A stretch of DNA of 6,688 nucleotides from an uncultured Lachnospiraceae bacterium (GCA_946621895.1 CAMOOZ010000003.1:1-6688), one strand, 5' to 3'; shown: positions 1-6,358, counted from the first letter of the stretch. Notes: generated by a model from the sequence alone, not told the origin. Numbers and translations are program-made.

Positions 1-55
1 CAATTGCGGTTTGAGCTTGCTCAAACCCGCAATTATTCTGCGAGCGACGATATCC
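1..55. repeat. Structured repeat, copy A (hairpin plus conserved tail)
   Basis: This is the first of two 55-bp copies; the other is at 102-156. Gapless alignment gives about 41 identical positions of 55. The outer ends agree (CAATTGCGGT at the left, GCGACGATATCC at the right), while the middle differs. Bases 2-9 (AATTGCGG) pair with 27-34 (CCGCAATT), C26 is bulged, and 10-16 (TTTGAGC) pair with 19-25 (GCTCAAA), giving one long stem-loop over 2-34. The unpaired tail after the stem (36-55) is the best conserved part. The copy touches the window edge and could extend further left. It resembles a REP/MITE-like intergenic element. I do not recognise a named family, and no coding sequence overlaps it. 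Confidence 0.65.
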
Positions 56-86
56 AAAACGAATTTATTTAATTCTTTTTGGATAT
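50..86. repeat. A/T-rich inverted repeat between the two repeat copies
   Basis: ATATCCAAAA (50-59) is exactly complementary to TTTTGGATAT (77-86). After one mismatch (C60 and T76), GAATT (61-65) pairs with AATTC (71-75), leaving a five-base loop. The left arm reuses the last bases of repeat copy A, so it may form an alternative fold with that element or be part of a larger composite element. It has no GC-rich stem followed by a T-run, so it is not a good intrinsic terminator. TATAAT at 84-89 overlaps the right arm, but no acceptable -35 box lies at the proper distance. Confidence 0.5.
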
Positions 87-101
87 AATGAGTGAATAAA
101 G

Positions 102-156
102 CAATTGCGGTCCCCGCATGCGGGAAACGGCGATTGTTCTGTGCGCGACGATATCC
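102..156. repeat. Structured repeat, copy B (hairpin plus conserved tail)
   Basis: This is the second 55-bp copy, in the same orientation as copy A (1-55). The inner stem is the perfect palindrome CCCGCATGCGGG (113-124), replacing the A/T-rich inner stem of copy A. The outer arms 102-110 and 128-136 pair with one G-U wobble and one G-G mismatch. The tail 137-156 matches that of copy A at 18 of 20 positions. The copy ends about ten bases before the putative start codon of the divIC-like gene, so a hairpin here would sit directly next to its ribosome binding site (AAGGA at 159-163). It may be an intergenic mobile-type repeat or a leader structure; the sequence alone does not decide. Confidence 0.65.
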
Positions 157-166
157 TGAAGGAAAT

Positions 167-522
167 ATGGAACCGGAACTGTCTTGACAAGGAGTACCCG
201 CTTGACCCGATCCCGCATCAAAACAGCATATTCAAAGGACAGCGGCATGGCACTCTTCGCGAATCTGCTGCTGATCATTGCTGCCGTCTGCTTCTGCGTG
301 GTGCTGGGTGTGGGCTATTACAACTGCCGGACCCGGCAGGACTCCTATGATGCCCGGATAAGCGACCTGAACGCGCAGATCGCCGCGCAGAACCGGCGGA
401 CGAACGGGGTCGGAGGATAGGAAAAAATGACGCCAACGAAACAGTGTGTGGAAGAAATAGCGAAGGAGAAGCTGGGGCTGGTCTATCCCGGCGAGATCGT
501 GTTCATGCCGGAGGATAAATAG
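167..522 (+). pseudogene. divIC: Septum formation initiator, DivIC/FtsB-like, reading frame interrupted
   Basis: DivIC/FtsB proteins are small single-pass membrane proteins with a coiled coil that join FtsL and DivIB/FtsQ in the divisome. In frame 1 a basic N-terminus (from TTG 184) leads to a hydrophobic segment (about 253-321, including LLLIIAAVCFCVVLGV). A coiled-coil region follows (DARISDLNAQIAAQN, to about 393), and after the break comes the typical C-terminal motif VEEIAKEKLGLVYPGEIVF (451-507). TAG at 418-420 interrupts the frame between the last two parts. Frame 2 over 413-427 encodes EDRKK, a typical charged linker. This suggests a +1 indel near 406-412 and a -1 indel near 428-429. 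The start is also unclear. ATG 167 has AAGGA upstream but reaches TGA at 185 in frame 2; TTG 184 opens frame 1 but lacks a good ribosome binding site. The identification by domain layout and position before tilS is good. Whether the lesion is real, a sequencing error or a functional split is open. Confidence 0.72.
510..514 (+). promoter_or_regulatory. Ribosome binding site deciding the TTG start of tilS
   Basis: GGAGG lies eight bases before TTG 523, inside the last codons of the divIC-like gene. No ATG or GTG in the tilS frame is better placed, so this site supports the TTG start and suggests that tilS translation is coupled to the end of the upstream frame. Confidence 0.7.
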
Positions 523-2217
523 TTGGAGGATGCAGGAGGGCTTTTCTCCCGCTTCAGGGCCTTTGTGGAAAAGCATTCCCTGATCGGCAGAGGAGATCAG
601 ATCACAGCAGGCGTATCGGGCGGTCCGGATTCGGTCTGCCTTCTTTTTTTGCTGCGGGAACTGCAGAACACGCTTCCCTTTTCCCTTCAGGTCCTCCATG
701 TGAACCACATGCTCAGGCCATCCGCCGCTGAAGAAGCAAGTTATGTGGATAAGTTATGCAAACCAATGGCCATTCGGTGCATAACGGTGGATAAACCGGT
801 GGAAAAACTTGCGGCGAAGTGGAAAATCTCGCTGGAGGAGGCAGGACGGCGAGTCCGCTATGAAGCCCTGCGGGCTGCCGCGGCGGGCTTCAGGAACGAT
901 CTGCCTGCTCCTTCTGCCGCCGAGGATGCATCCCGTGACACAGCGCTAAGAGAATACCCGCAGGCTCCCGTGCAGCCCGGAGAAACCCGGATTACTTTGC
1001 CGGATATCGCCGCTGCAGAAAGGAAAAACGCGCAAGGTCCCGCTCCGGTTGGCCGGAGCCTGATCGCCTGCGCGCACCATCTGGACGATCAGGCGGAAAC
1101 CTTGCTTTTCCGTCTCTTTCGCGGCTCCGGTCCCATCGGGCTTGCCGGGATGCGTCCCCGGGACAGGGATGTGATCAGGCCCCTGCTCTTTGCCTCCAAA
1201 CAGGAAATCCTCATCTGGCTTACGGCAAACGCCATTTCCTGGTACACGGACGAATCCAATGAAACCGACCATTTTACCAGAAACAGGATCCGCCGCCACA
1301 TCCTTCCCGCCGCTGAAAAGCTCGTGAATGCATCTGCCTCCCGGCACACGGCCCAGGCTGCGGAAAAGCTTGGGCTGCTTTCCGATTATCTCCGCGCCCA
1401 GGCTGAGGAAGCGCTTTCAAAATGTATGGTTTTTTCTTCTTCCTCCTGTGTTTCCCTGTCCGTTCCTTCCTTCAGGCTCCTGCATCCAGCCCTCAGGCCC
1501 TATGTGCTGATGGCCGCGGCAGACCTGCTTTCCCCGGAAACGGAATCCCCTGCGGCCTCTTCACAGGTCCGTGATCTTTCCGCCTCTCCGGCAGCGGCTC
1601 CCGAATGCGGCGATGCGCCCGTCACCGGGAGAGCCTCCCGGGAGGGCGGATTTTCCGGACTGGGGGAAAGGCAGCTGAATGCGCTGGAGGGCCTCTTTTT
1701 TTCCTCCGGCGCAAAGGCCCTCGACCTGCCGGGGGACATGAAGGCCTGCCGGGAATTCGACCTGGTAAAGCTCTTTTTTCCTGCGCCGCCTCCTGCCGCT
1801 TTATCCCTTCCCGCCGTCTCCCTGCAGGACTGTCCGAATCCCTTTAAGACCCCCGGCGAGGTTCCGAAGAGCATCTACAAAAAGTATTTTGACTATGATA
1901 AAATAAACTCCGTTCCTGCGCTCCGCACGAGGGCCGCAGGAGACTATCTTTATGTGGAAACGGAGAAGCGCGACGGCACGCGGGGACTCGGAAAAAAAAC
2001 GCTGAAAAAGCTGCTGATCGAGCAGAAGATCCCCGTTTCCGAGCGGGATAAGCTCCCCCTCCTCTGCGACGGCAGTCATGTGCTGTGGGTGATCGGCGGG
2101 CGGATCAGCGCTTATGCGAAGGTATCGGAAAGCACGACAAGGATCCTCGAGGCTTCGATCCCGGAGGACTATCCGCTCCCGGACAGGCGCCCTGCCGGTG
2201 TTTCCGATATTGATTGA
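523..2217 (+). CDS. tilS: tRNA(Ile)-lysidine synthetase TilS
   Basis: TilS uses ATP and lysine to convert C34 of the CAU-anticodon tRNA-Ile to lysidine, so that it reads AUA and is charged with isoleucine; it is a cytoplasmic, normally essential enzyme. The N-terminal PP-loop ATPase domain shows SGGPDS (residues 32-37), HVNHMLR (59-65), AHHLDDQAET (184-193) and DESN...RNRIR...LP (243-262). A TilS C-terminal domain lies at about 467-553 (RTRAAGDYL to KVSES). At 564 residues it is longer than family members I know (about 430-480). The extra length is mainly an Ala/Pro-rich segment at about 122-178, between the RRVRYEAL helix and the AHHLDDQ strand, and a Ser/Ala/Pro-rich one at about 337-380. 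No catalytic motif is lost, so it is probably active. The TTG start directly follows the divIC-like stop codon (520-522). The gene ends in tandem TGA codons, 120 bp before hpt. Confidence 0.95.
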   Translation: MEDAGGLFSRFRAFVEKHSLIGRGDQITAGVSGGPDSVCLLFLLRELQNTLPFSLQVLHVNHMLRPSAAEEASYVDKLCKPMAIRCITVDKPVEKLAAKWKISLEEAGRRVRYEALRAAAAGFRNDLPAPSAAEDASRDTALREYPQAPVQPGETRITLPDIAAAERKNAQGPAPVGRSLIACAHHLDDQAETLLFRLFRGSGPIGLAGMRPRDRDVIRPLLFASKQEILIWLTANAISWYTDESNETDHFTRNRIRRHILPAAEKLVNASASRHTAQAAEKLGLLSDYLRAQAEEALSKCMVFSSSSCVSLSVPSFRLLHPALRPYVLMAAADLLSPETESPAASSQVRDLSASPAAAPECGDAPVTGRASREGGFSGLGERQLNALEGLFFSSGAKALDLPGDMKACREFDLVKLFFPAPPPAALSLPAVSLQDCPNPFKTPGEVPKSIYKKYFDYDKINSVPALRTRAAGDYLYVETEKRDGTRGLGKKTLKKLLIEQKIPVSERDKLPLLCDGSHVLWVIGGRISAYAKVSESTTRILEASIPEDYPLPDRRPAGVSDID

Positions 2218-2226
2218 TGACACAGG

Positions 2227-2260
2227 GTGATCCGACAGCGCCCCGGTGTCCGGGGATCAC
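2227..2260 (+). other. Stem-loop in the tilS-hpt gap
   Basis: CCCCGG (2241-2246) pairs with CCGGGG (2250-2255) around a TGT loop, and GTGAT (2227-2231) can pair with ATCAC (2256-2260) across a one-sided internal bulge. Only TCTTT follows, so as a terminator it would be weak. It could slow RNA polymerase or protect the 5' end of the hpt message. The remaining bases up to the hpt start show a small inverted repeat TTTACTGTAAA (2299-2309) and no convincing promoter. Confidence 0.35.
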
Positions 2261-2327
2261 TCTTTACACGATGATCATTTGGATATCCGAAAGCGGGGTT
2301 TACTGTAAAAAGGCTCCGCTTCGAAAT

Positions 2328-2332
2328 GGAGG
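2328..2332 (+). promoter_or_regulatory. Ribosome binding site deciding the hpt start
   Basis: GGAGG stands five bases before ATG 2338. An in-frame ATG at 2326 overlaps this site and has no Shine-Dalgarno sequence of its own, so 2338 is the better start. Confidence 0.7.
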
Positions 2333-2337
2333 AACTC

Positions 2338-2862
2338 ATGGAACAGATCAGTATCCTGATCGATGAAGAAACGGTGGATAAACGGATCAGGGAGCTCGGG
2401 GAACAGATCAGCAGGGACTATGCCGGCTGCCCGCAGCTCCATCTTGTCTGCGTGCTGAAGGGCGGGATCTTTTTCCTCTGTGAACTGGCCAAACGGATCA
2501 CGCTGCCCGTGTCCCTGGACTTTATGAGCGTTTCCAGCTATGGCTCGGACACGAAATCCAGCGGCGTCGTCCGCATTGTAAAGGATCTGGACGAACCGAT
2601 CAAAGACCTGGATGTGCTGGTAGTGGAGGATATCGTGGATTCAGGCAGGACCCTCTCCTATCTCCTGGAGCTCTTAAAGGACCGCCATCCGAAGAGCATA
2701 AGGCTCTGCACGCTGCTGGACAAGCCGGACAGAAGGGTGGTGGATGTAAAATCCGACTATACGGGCTTCGATATCCCCGATGAATTTGTCGTGGGCTACG
2801 GCCTGGACTTTGATCAGAAATACAGAAATCTGCCCTATATCGGTGTGCTGCACCAGGAATAG
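2338..2862 (+). CDS. hpt: Hypoxanthine phosphoribosyltransferase
   Basis: This purine salvage enzyme transfers the phosphoribosyl group of PRPP to hypoxanthine (and usually guanine) to give IMP or GMP in the cytoplasm. The 174-residue product has the family's usual length (about 175-180). Visible motifs are the N-terminal CVLKGGIFF loop (38-46), the PRPP-binding motif VVEDIVDSGRTL (95-106) with its acidic pair and SGRT loop, and the C-terminal VGYGLDFDQKYRNLPYIGVL segment (152-171) that closes over the base. All catalytic features appear intact. The start at 2338 is chosen because GGAGG is well spaced before it; starting at 2326 would add four residues. It lies between tilS and ftsH as in many Bacillota. 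In Bacillus subtilis, TilS and HprT have been reported to act together on ftsH expression, but nothing in this sequence tests that here. Confidence 0.96.
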   Translation: MEQISILIDEETVDKRIRELGEQISRDYAGCPQLHLVCVLKGGIFFLCELAKRITLPVSLDFMSVSSYGSDTKSSGVVRIVKDLDEPIKDLDVLVVEDIVDSGRTLSYLLELLKDRHPKSIRLCTLLDKPDRRVVDVKSDYTGFDIPDEFVVGYGLDFDQKYRNLPYIGVLHQE

Positions 2863-2880
2863 AAAAAGCGCCAGCTTTTT
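2863..2880 (+). other. Short hairpin after hpt, weak attenuator or terminator
   Basis: AAAAAGC (2863-2869) and GCTTTTT (2874-2880) form a perfect seven-base stem around the loop GCCA, starting right after the hpt stop codon and followed by one further T. Only two G-C pairs are present, so it should be leaky. It may reduce read-through into ftsH or act as a processing site. No clear promoter is visible in the remaining bases before ftsH, so ftsH is probably read at least partly from upstream. Confidence 0.4.
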
Positions 2881-2908
2881 TCATATGTGGCTTGTGATGA
2901 CGAGTCAT

Positions 2909-2913
2909 GAGGG
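2909..2913 (+). promoter_or_regulatory. Ribosome binding site deciding the ftsH start
   Basis: GAGGG lies five bases before ATG 2919. The in-frame ATG at 2907 overlaps this site and lacks its own Shine-Dalgarno sequence, so 2919 is preferred. Confidence 0.6.
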
Positions 2914-2918
2914 AAAAT

Positions 2919-4775
2919 ATGAACGACAATAAAAACGGGAGAGAACCCCGCGGCATCAACATTTATTTTCTTATCATCATTTTGCTGCTGGCCTTCACGG
3001 CCTGGATCGGCACCTTCCGTCCGAAGGAAAATTCCTATTCCGCCGGACAACTGGAAAAGGACCTGAAGGCCGGGCTCATCCTGGACGCCGTGATCACACC
3101 TAACGGCCAGGGAGACACCGGTTACGCGGATCTGACTCTTGCCGGCGGACTGACGCAGACGATCTACGCCACGGACATCAGTGCGCTGGAAACACAGTTA
3201 AAGGAGGCGGGGCTCGATCCCCTTGTCCGGGATATTCCACGGCAGAACTGGTTTTTAAGCGATGTACTGCCCATTCTGATCGTCCTGGTGGCGGTCGTGT
3301 TTTTCTTTGTTTTGATGAACAATCAGAATAACGGCGGCGCCAACTCGCGGATGATGAATTTCGGCCGTTCGCGGGCGAAGCTTGCCCAGCCCGAAGGAAA
3401 AAAGACCTTTGGGGATGTGGCGGGCTTAAAGGAGGAAAAGGACGATCTGGAGGAGATCGTGGACTTTCTGAAAAATCCCGCGAAATACACGGCGGTGGGC
3501 GCGAGGATCCCCAAGGGCGTGCTGCTGGAGGGGCCTCCCGGAACGGGAAAAACCCTGCTTGCCAAGGCCGTGGCCGGGGAGGCGGATGTGCCCTTCTTAA
3601 GCATTTCCGGTTCGGATTTCGTGGAAATGTTCGTGGGTGTCGGCGCCAGCCGCGTGCGCGACCTTTTTAATGAAGCGAAGCATCATTCCCCCTGCATCGT
3701 TTTCATTGACGAGATTGATGCCGTGGCCCGCAGAAGGGGCACGGGCATGGGCGGCGGTCATGACGAAAGAGAGCAGACCCTAAACCAGCTGCTGGTGGAA
3801 ATGGACGGCTTCGGCGTGAACGAGGGGATCATCGTGATGGCGGCCACAAACCGCGTGGACATCCTTGACCCCGCGATCCTGCGGCCCGGGCGCTTTGATC
3901 GGAAGATCGCCGTTTCCAGACCGGATATCCGAGGCAGGGAGGAGATCCTGCAGGTTCACTCAAAGAATAAGCCGCTGGGCGATGATGTGAACCTCGAGGA
4001 GATCGCCCGCACCACGGCAGGCTTCACCGGGGCGGATCTGGAAAACCTGATGAACGAGGCCGCGATCTCCACCGCAAAGGAAAACCGCGGCTATCTGAAG
4101 CAGGAGGATATCAACAAGGCCCTGATCAAGACGGGTATCGGCTCGGAAAAGAAGAGCCGGATCATTTCGGAAAAGGAAAAGCGGATCACGGCCTACCACG
4201 AATCCGGCCACGCGATCCTCTTCCATCTGCTGCCGGATGTGGGGCCGGTCTATACGATCTCCATCATCCCCACCGGCGTTTCCGCCGCTGGCTATACGAT
4301 GCCGCTGCCGGAGAAGGATGAAATGTTCCTGACGAGGAATAAGATGCTGCAGGAGGTCATGGTCTCGCTGGGCGGCAGGATCGCCGAGGAGCTGATCTAC
4401 GGCTCGGAGGACATCACCACCGGCGCCTCCGGAGACATCAAGAAAGCCACGAAGATCATCCGCCGCATGATCACCCGCTACGGCATGAGCGAGCGCCTCG
4501 GGATCATCTCCTACGAGGACGATGAGGACGAGGTCTTCATCGGCCGTGATCTGGCCCATCAGCGTGCTCACAGCGATACGACGGCCGCTCAGATCGATGA
4601 GGAGATCAAGCGGATCATGGAGGGCTGCTACAATAAAGCCCGCGAGATCATCCAGGCAAACATGGATGTGCTGCATAAGAGCGCCGAGCTTCTGCTGGAA
4701 AAGGAAAAGCTGACCAGAGAGGAATTCGAGGCGCTGTTTGGCGGCGCTCCCGCGGAAAATTCCATCGAGGCCTGA
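2919..4775 (+). CDS. ftsH: ATP-dependent zinc metalloprotease FtsH
   Basis: FtsH is a membrane-anchored hexameric AAA+ protease that degrades damaged membrane proteins and selected regulators. The 618-residue protein (622 from ATG 2907) has a first membrane segment at about 13-33, an extracytoplasmic domain of about 80 residues, and a second segment at about 115-133. The AAA+ module shows Walker A GPPGTGKT (205-212), the pore-loop region [15 protein letters not shown], Walker [10 protein letters not shown] (D264, E265) and the second region of homology with arginine fingers R325 and R328. The protease domain carries the zinc motif HESGH (427-431), with E428 as catalytic base, and a likely third ligand D506 in TGASGDI. 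Everything expected is present and the length is normal. It is the last gene of the plus-strand cluster, lies 56 bp after hpt and is followed by a strong terminator. A large minus-strand frame inside it (3960-4676) is an antisense shadow. Confidence 0.97.
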   Translation: MNDNKNGREPRGINIYFLIIILLLAFTAWIGTFRPKENSYSAGQLEKDLKAGLILDAVITPNGQGDTGYADLTLAGGLTQTIYATDISALETQLKEAGLDPLVRDIPRQNWFLSDVLPILIVLVAVVFFFVLMNNQNNGGANSRMMNFGRSRAKLAQPEGKKTFGDVAGLKEEKDDLEEIVDFLKNPAKYTAVGARIPKGVLLEGPPGTGKTLLAKAVAGEADVPFLSISGSDFVEMFVGVGASRVRDLFNEAKHHSPCIVFIDEIDAVARRRGTGMGGGHDEREQTLNQLLVEMDGFGVNEGIIVMAATNRVDILDPAILRPGRFDRKIAVSRPDIRGREEILQVHSKNKPLGDDVNLEEIARTTAGFTGADLENLMNEAAISTAKENRGYLKQEDINKALIKTGIGSEKKSRIISEKEKRITAYHESGHAILFHLLPDVGPVYTISIIPTGVSAAGYTMPLPEKDEMFLTRNKMLQEVMVSLGGRIAEELIYGSEDITTGASGDIKKATKIIRRMITRYGMSERLGIISYEDDEDEVFIGRDLAHQRAHSDTTAAQIDEEIKRIMEGCYNKAREIIQANMDVLHKSAELLLEKEKLTREEFEALFGGAPAENSIEA

Positions 4776-4817
4776 TCATATATGATACATGTGACTCATT
4801 TGTGAAAATTCCACCAA

Positions 4818-4843
4818 AAAAAACCGGGATTCCCCGGTTTTTT
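4818..4843 (+). terminator. Intrinsic terminator of ftsH
   Basis: AAAAAACCGGG (4818-4828) pairs with CCCGGTTTTTT (4833-4843) around the loop ATTC. A GC core followed by six T residues, about 40 bases after the ftsH stop codon, is a classic Rho-independent terminator. The A-run on the left gives it some activity in the other direction too. Confidence 0.88.
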
Positions 4844-4938
4844 GATGAAATCTTTAGATTGTCAGTTTTTCCGCTGAGTGTTAGTATAATTGCCGTACCC
4901 CCCAATACATTTGTTATACCCCAAAGAAATACCTTCTC

Positions 4939-4971
4939 AAGAAAAAAGGCGCCGATGGCGCTTTTTTTCTT
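4939..4971 (-). terminator. Bidirectional intrinsic terminator, mainly for the NlpC/P60 gene
   Basis: A 15-bp stem with one G-U pair (on the plus-strand RNA) joins AAGAAAAAAGGCGCC (4939-4953) to GGCGCTTTTTTTCTT (4957-4971) around a GAT loop. Read on the minus strand it is a GC core followed by a U-run, about 90 bases beyond the NlpC/P60 stop codon. Read on the plus strand it is a second stop for transcripts that escape the ftsH terminator. Between the two terminators (4844-4938) I see no gene, only an AATCT/AGATT inverted repeat (4849-4860) and a lone TATAAT (4885-4890). Confidence 0.87.
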
Positions 4972-5062
4972 TTCACTTATTCTTTATTTTTCCCTGTTCT
5001 TTTTCTTTGCCTTCTCGGCTTCCCCTTCCTGCGGGTCATGCGTCTCAATAAAGGCGATAAAG

Positions 5063-6358
5063 TTATTTTATGATCCTCCTGATCGCCGAGATCCCGCGGT
5101 ACTGCGCATTCGAAATCTTGATCCCGGTGCGCTCCGTGCTGGCATGAACGATCAGACCGTTGCCGATGTATAAGCCCACATGGCCGGGATAGCAGATGAT
5201 GTCCCCAGGCTGGGCCTCCGCAAGGGAACCCACGGCCGTGCCGGCGCTGCGCTGGCCCGTGGAATTGCGAGGGATGGAATAGCCGAAATCCGCGTAGATC
5301 CGCCAGGTGAAGCCGGAGCAGTCCGCGCCGTTCGTGAGGCTCGTCCCGCCGGCCACATAAGGGTTGCCCACAAACTGGCAGCCGTAGGAGGCAATCTTCT
5401 TCCCCAGGTCAGAGCCTGAGGAGCTCTGAATTGCCTGCGCCGCTCTGCCTGAGGCTGCCGAAGCAGCCGGGTTATTCTGCTGCGCCTCCCGTCTTGCCGC
5501 GGCCTCTGCGGCGGCCCTGGCCTCCGCCTCCGCCTGCAGGCGCTTTCTCTCCTCCTCCTTCAGCCTTTTGATCTCCGCGTTTTCAGCGGCGATCTGCTGC
5601 TTGAACTGCGCGGCTCTCGCCTCCGCCTCCCTGATCTTATCCTCATAGGCATCGGACTCGGCCTTCAGCCTGTTCTTCACGGAGTTTAGCTCTCCCTGCT
5701 CCACCACTAGCTCCTGTTTGTCCGCCTGGAGGGAGGCCTCTGTTTCCTCAAGCGACTGCTTCTCCGCGTCTACCTGGTCTCTCAGCTCAGCAACGAGCTT
5801 CGTCGTTTCCTGATACTGCGTTAAGAGTCTTCTGTCATATTCATACAGCTGCTCGATGTATTCCGCCCGGGTCAGCATATCCCCGAAGGAGGCGGCTCCC
5901 ATGAAGATATTCAGATAGCTGGAGTCTCCCCGCTCGTACATATACCGGATTCGGACCTTCATTGCCTCATATTCGGCCTTTTCCCTGTCCACAGCCTCAG
6001 CGTAGGCCTCTTTGGCCGCTTCCAGCTCCTCGGTCTTGATCACGATCTGGGCTTCCGTCTCCATGATCTGATCCTCCAGCAGGGAGATCCCGGTCATCAG
6101 GTTCACGAGCTCGGCGTTCACATCTGCCAGCTCCTCATCGATGATCGACTGCTCGTCCTCCAGATCGGAGATATCGCCCTGGACCGCGTCCAGCTGGCTC
6201 TGATGCTGACGCTGGGATTCCTGCAGCTCGCTGATCCTGTCCGCCCGGGCCTCGCTCTCGGGAAAGATGACAGCAAGACACAGAGCCGCCGCAAGGCAAA
6301 GCGCCAGTCTGTTTATCCCGCGGGGCTTCCTCAGATTTTCCTTCCTCAGAATTCGCAA
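5063..6358 (-). CDS. Secreted coiled-coil NlpC/P60 peptidoglycan hydrolase (PcsB/CwlO type)
   Basis: Proteins of this architecture cut peptide stems in peptidoglycan, usually as D,L-endopeptidases, at the cell surface during growth or daughter-cell separation. The 431-residue product opens with a signal peptide: basic KPRGINR, hydrophobic core at about 18-32, and likely cleavage after A39 (EARA then D40). A long Glu/Gln-rich coiled coil follows (about 40-293), containing the PcsB-like stretch [17 protein letters not shown]. Next come an Ala-rich linker (about 275-310) and the NlpC/P60 domain (about 317-431). Catalytic Cys347 lies in ADCSGF and His393 in PGHVGLYIG; His405 in VHAS is the likely third residue. 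No SH3, LysM or choline-binding repeat is visible. In other bacteria the coiled coil of PcsB/CwlO relatives is controlled by FtsEX, whose genes are not in this window. The frame opens at TTG 6358, overlapping the asnS end by 13 bases, but the best ribosome binding site points to CTG 6334. No ATG is available near the signal peptide. Confidence 0.93.
   Translation of the reverse strand: MRILRKENLRKPRGINRLALCLAAALCLAVIFPESEARADRISELQESQRQHQSQLDAVQGDISDLEDEQSIIDEELADVNAELVNLMTGISLLEDQIMETEAQIVIKTEELEAAKEAYAEAVDREKAEYEAMKVRIRYMYERGDSSYLNIFMGAASFGDMLTRAEYIEQLYEYDRRLLTQYQETTKLVAELRDQVDAEKQSLEETEASLQADKQELVVEQGELNSVKNRLKAESDAYEDKIREAEARAAQFKQQIAAENAEIKRLKEEERKRLQAEAEARAAAEAAARREAQQNNPAASAASGRAAQAIQSSSGSDLGKKIASYGCQFVGNPYVAGGTSLTNGADCSGFTWRIYADFGYSIPRNSTGQRSAGTAVGSLAEAQPGDIICYPGHVGLYIGNGLIVHASTERTGIKISNAQYRGISAIRRIIK
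6340..6345 (-). promoter_or_regulatory. Ribosome binding site next to a CTG codon of the NlpC/P60 gene
   Basis: On the minus strand GGAAGG (6345-6340) begins right after the asnS stop codon (6348-6346). It stands five bases before CTG 6334, codon 9 of the frame opened by TTG 6358. A CTG start would give a signal peptide of 31 residues with a compact basic N-terminus. The TTG has only a weaker candidate upstream (AGGACGG, seven bases away). This site therefore makes the annotated start uncertain by eight residues. Confidence 0.45.

Noticed and set aside
184..212. Perfect -35 box TTGACA at 184-189
   Set aside because: No -10 box stands 16-18 bases downstream (CCGATC there), and it overlaps the start of the divIC-like frame.
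105..350. Plus-strand frame 3 open frame of 81 codons
   Set aside because: It begins inside repeat copy B and overlaps the membrane segment of the divIC-like gene in another frame; the peptide shows no domain.
232..708. Minus-strand open frame of 158 codons across the divIC-tilS boundary
   Set aside because: It is antisense to two recognisable plus-strand genes, including the SGGPDS motif of TilS. No ribosome binding site or domain is visible.
3960..4676. Minus-strand open frame of 238 codons inside ftsH
   Set aside because: It lies wholly antisense to the AAA+ and protease domains of FtsH. Its Asp/His/Arg-rich composition is the usual shadow of a GC-rich coding strand, and it has no recognisable domain.
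4775..4786. Palindrome ATCATATATGAT at the ftsH stop codon
   Set aside because: It is only 12 bases, A/T-rich, without a partner copy or nearby promoter; such a palindrome is expected by chance often enough not to be called an operator.
4859..4890. Possible promoter TTGTCA then TATAAT between the terminators
   Set aside because: The spacer is 20 bases, too long for a normal promoter, and no plus-strand gene follows; it would only give antisense RNA against the NlpC/P60 gene.
4648..4905. Minus-strand open frame of 85 codons over the ftsH end
   Set aside because: It crosses the ftsH terminator and is antisense to the ftsH C-terminus, with no ribosome binding site of note.
4802..5173. Plus-strand open frame of 123 codons in the convergent gap
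   Set aside because: It runs through both terminators and into the antisense of the NlpC/P60 catalytic domain. Its Phe/Lys runs come from the terminator T and A tracts.
5152..5419. Open frames of about 80 codons on both strands in the NlpC/P60 catalytic region
   Set aside because: Both are out-of-frame shadows of the intact NlpC/P60 domain, whose Cys and His residues are in the main frame.
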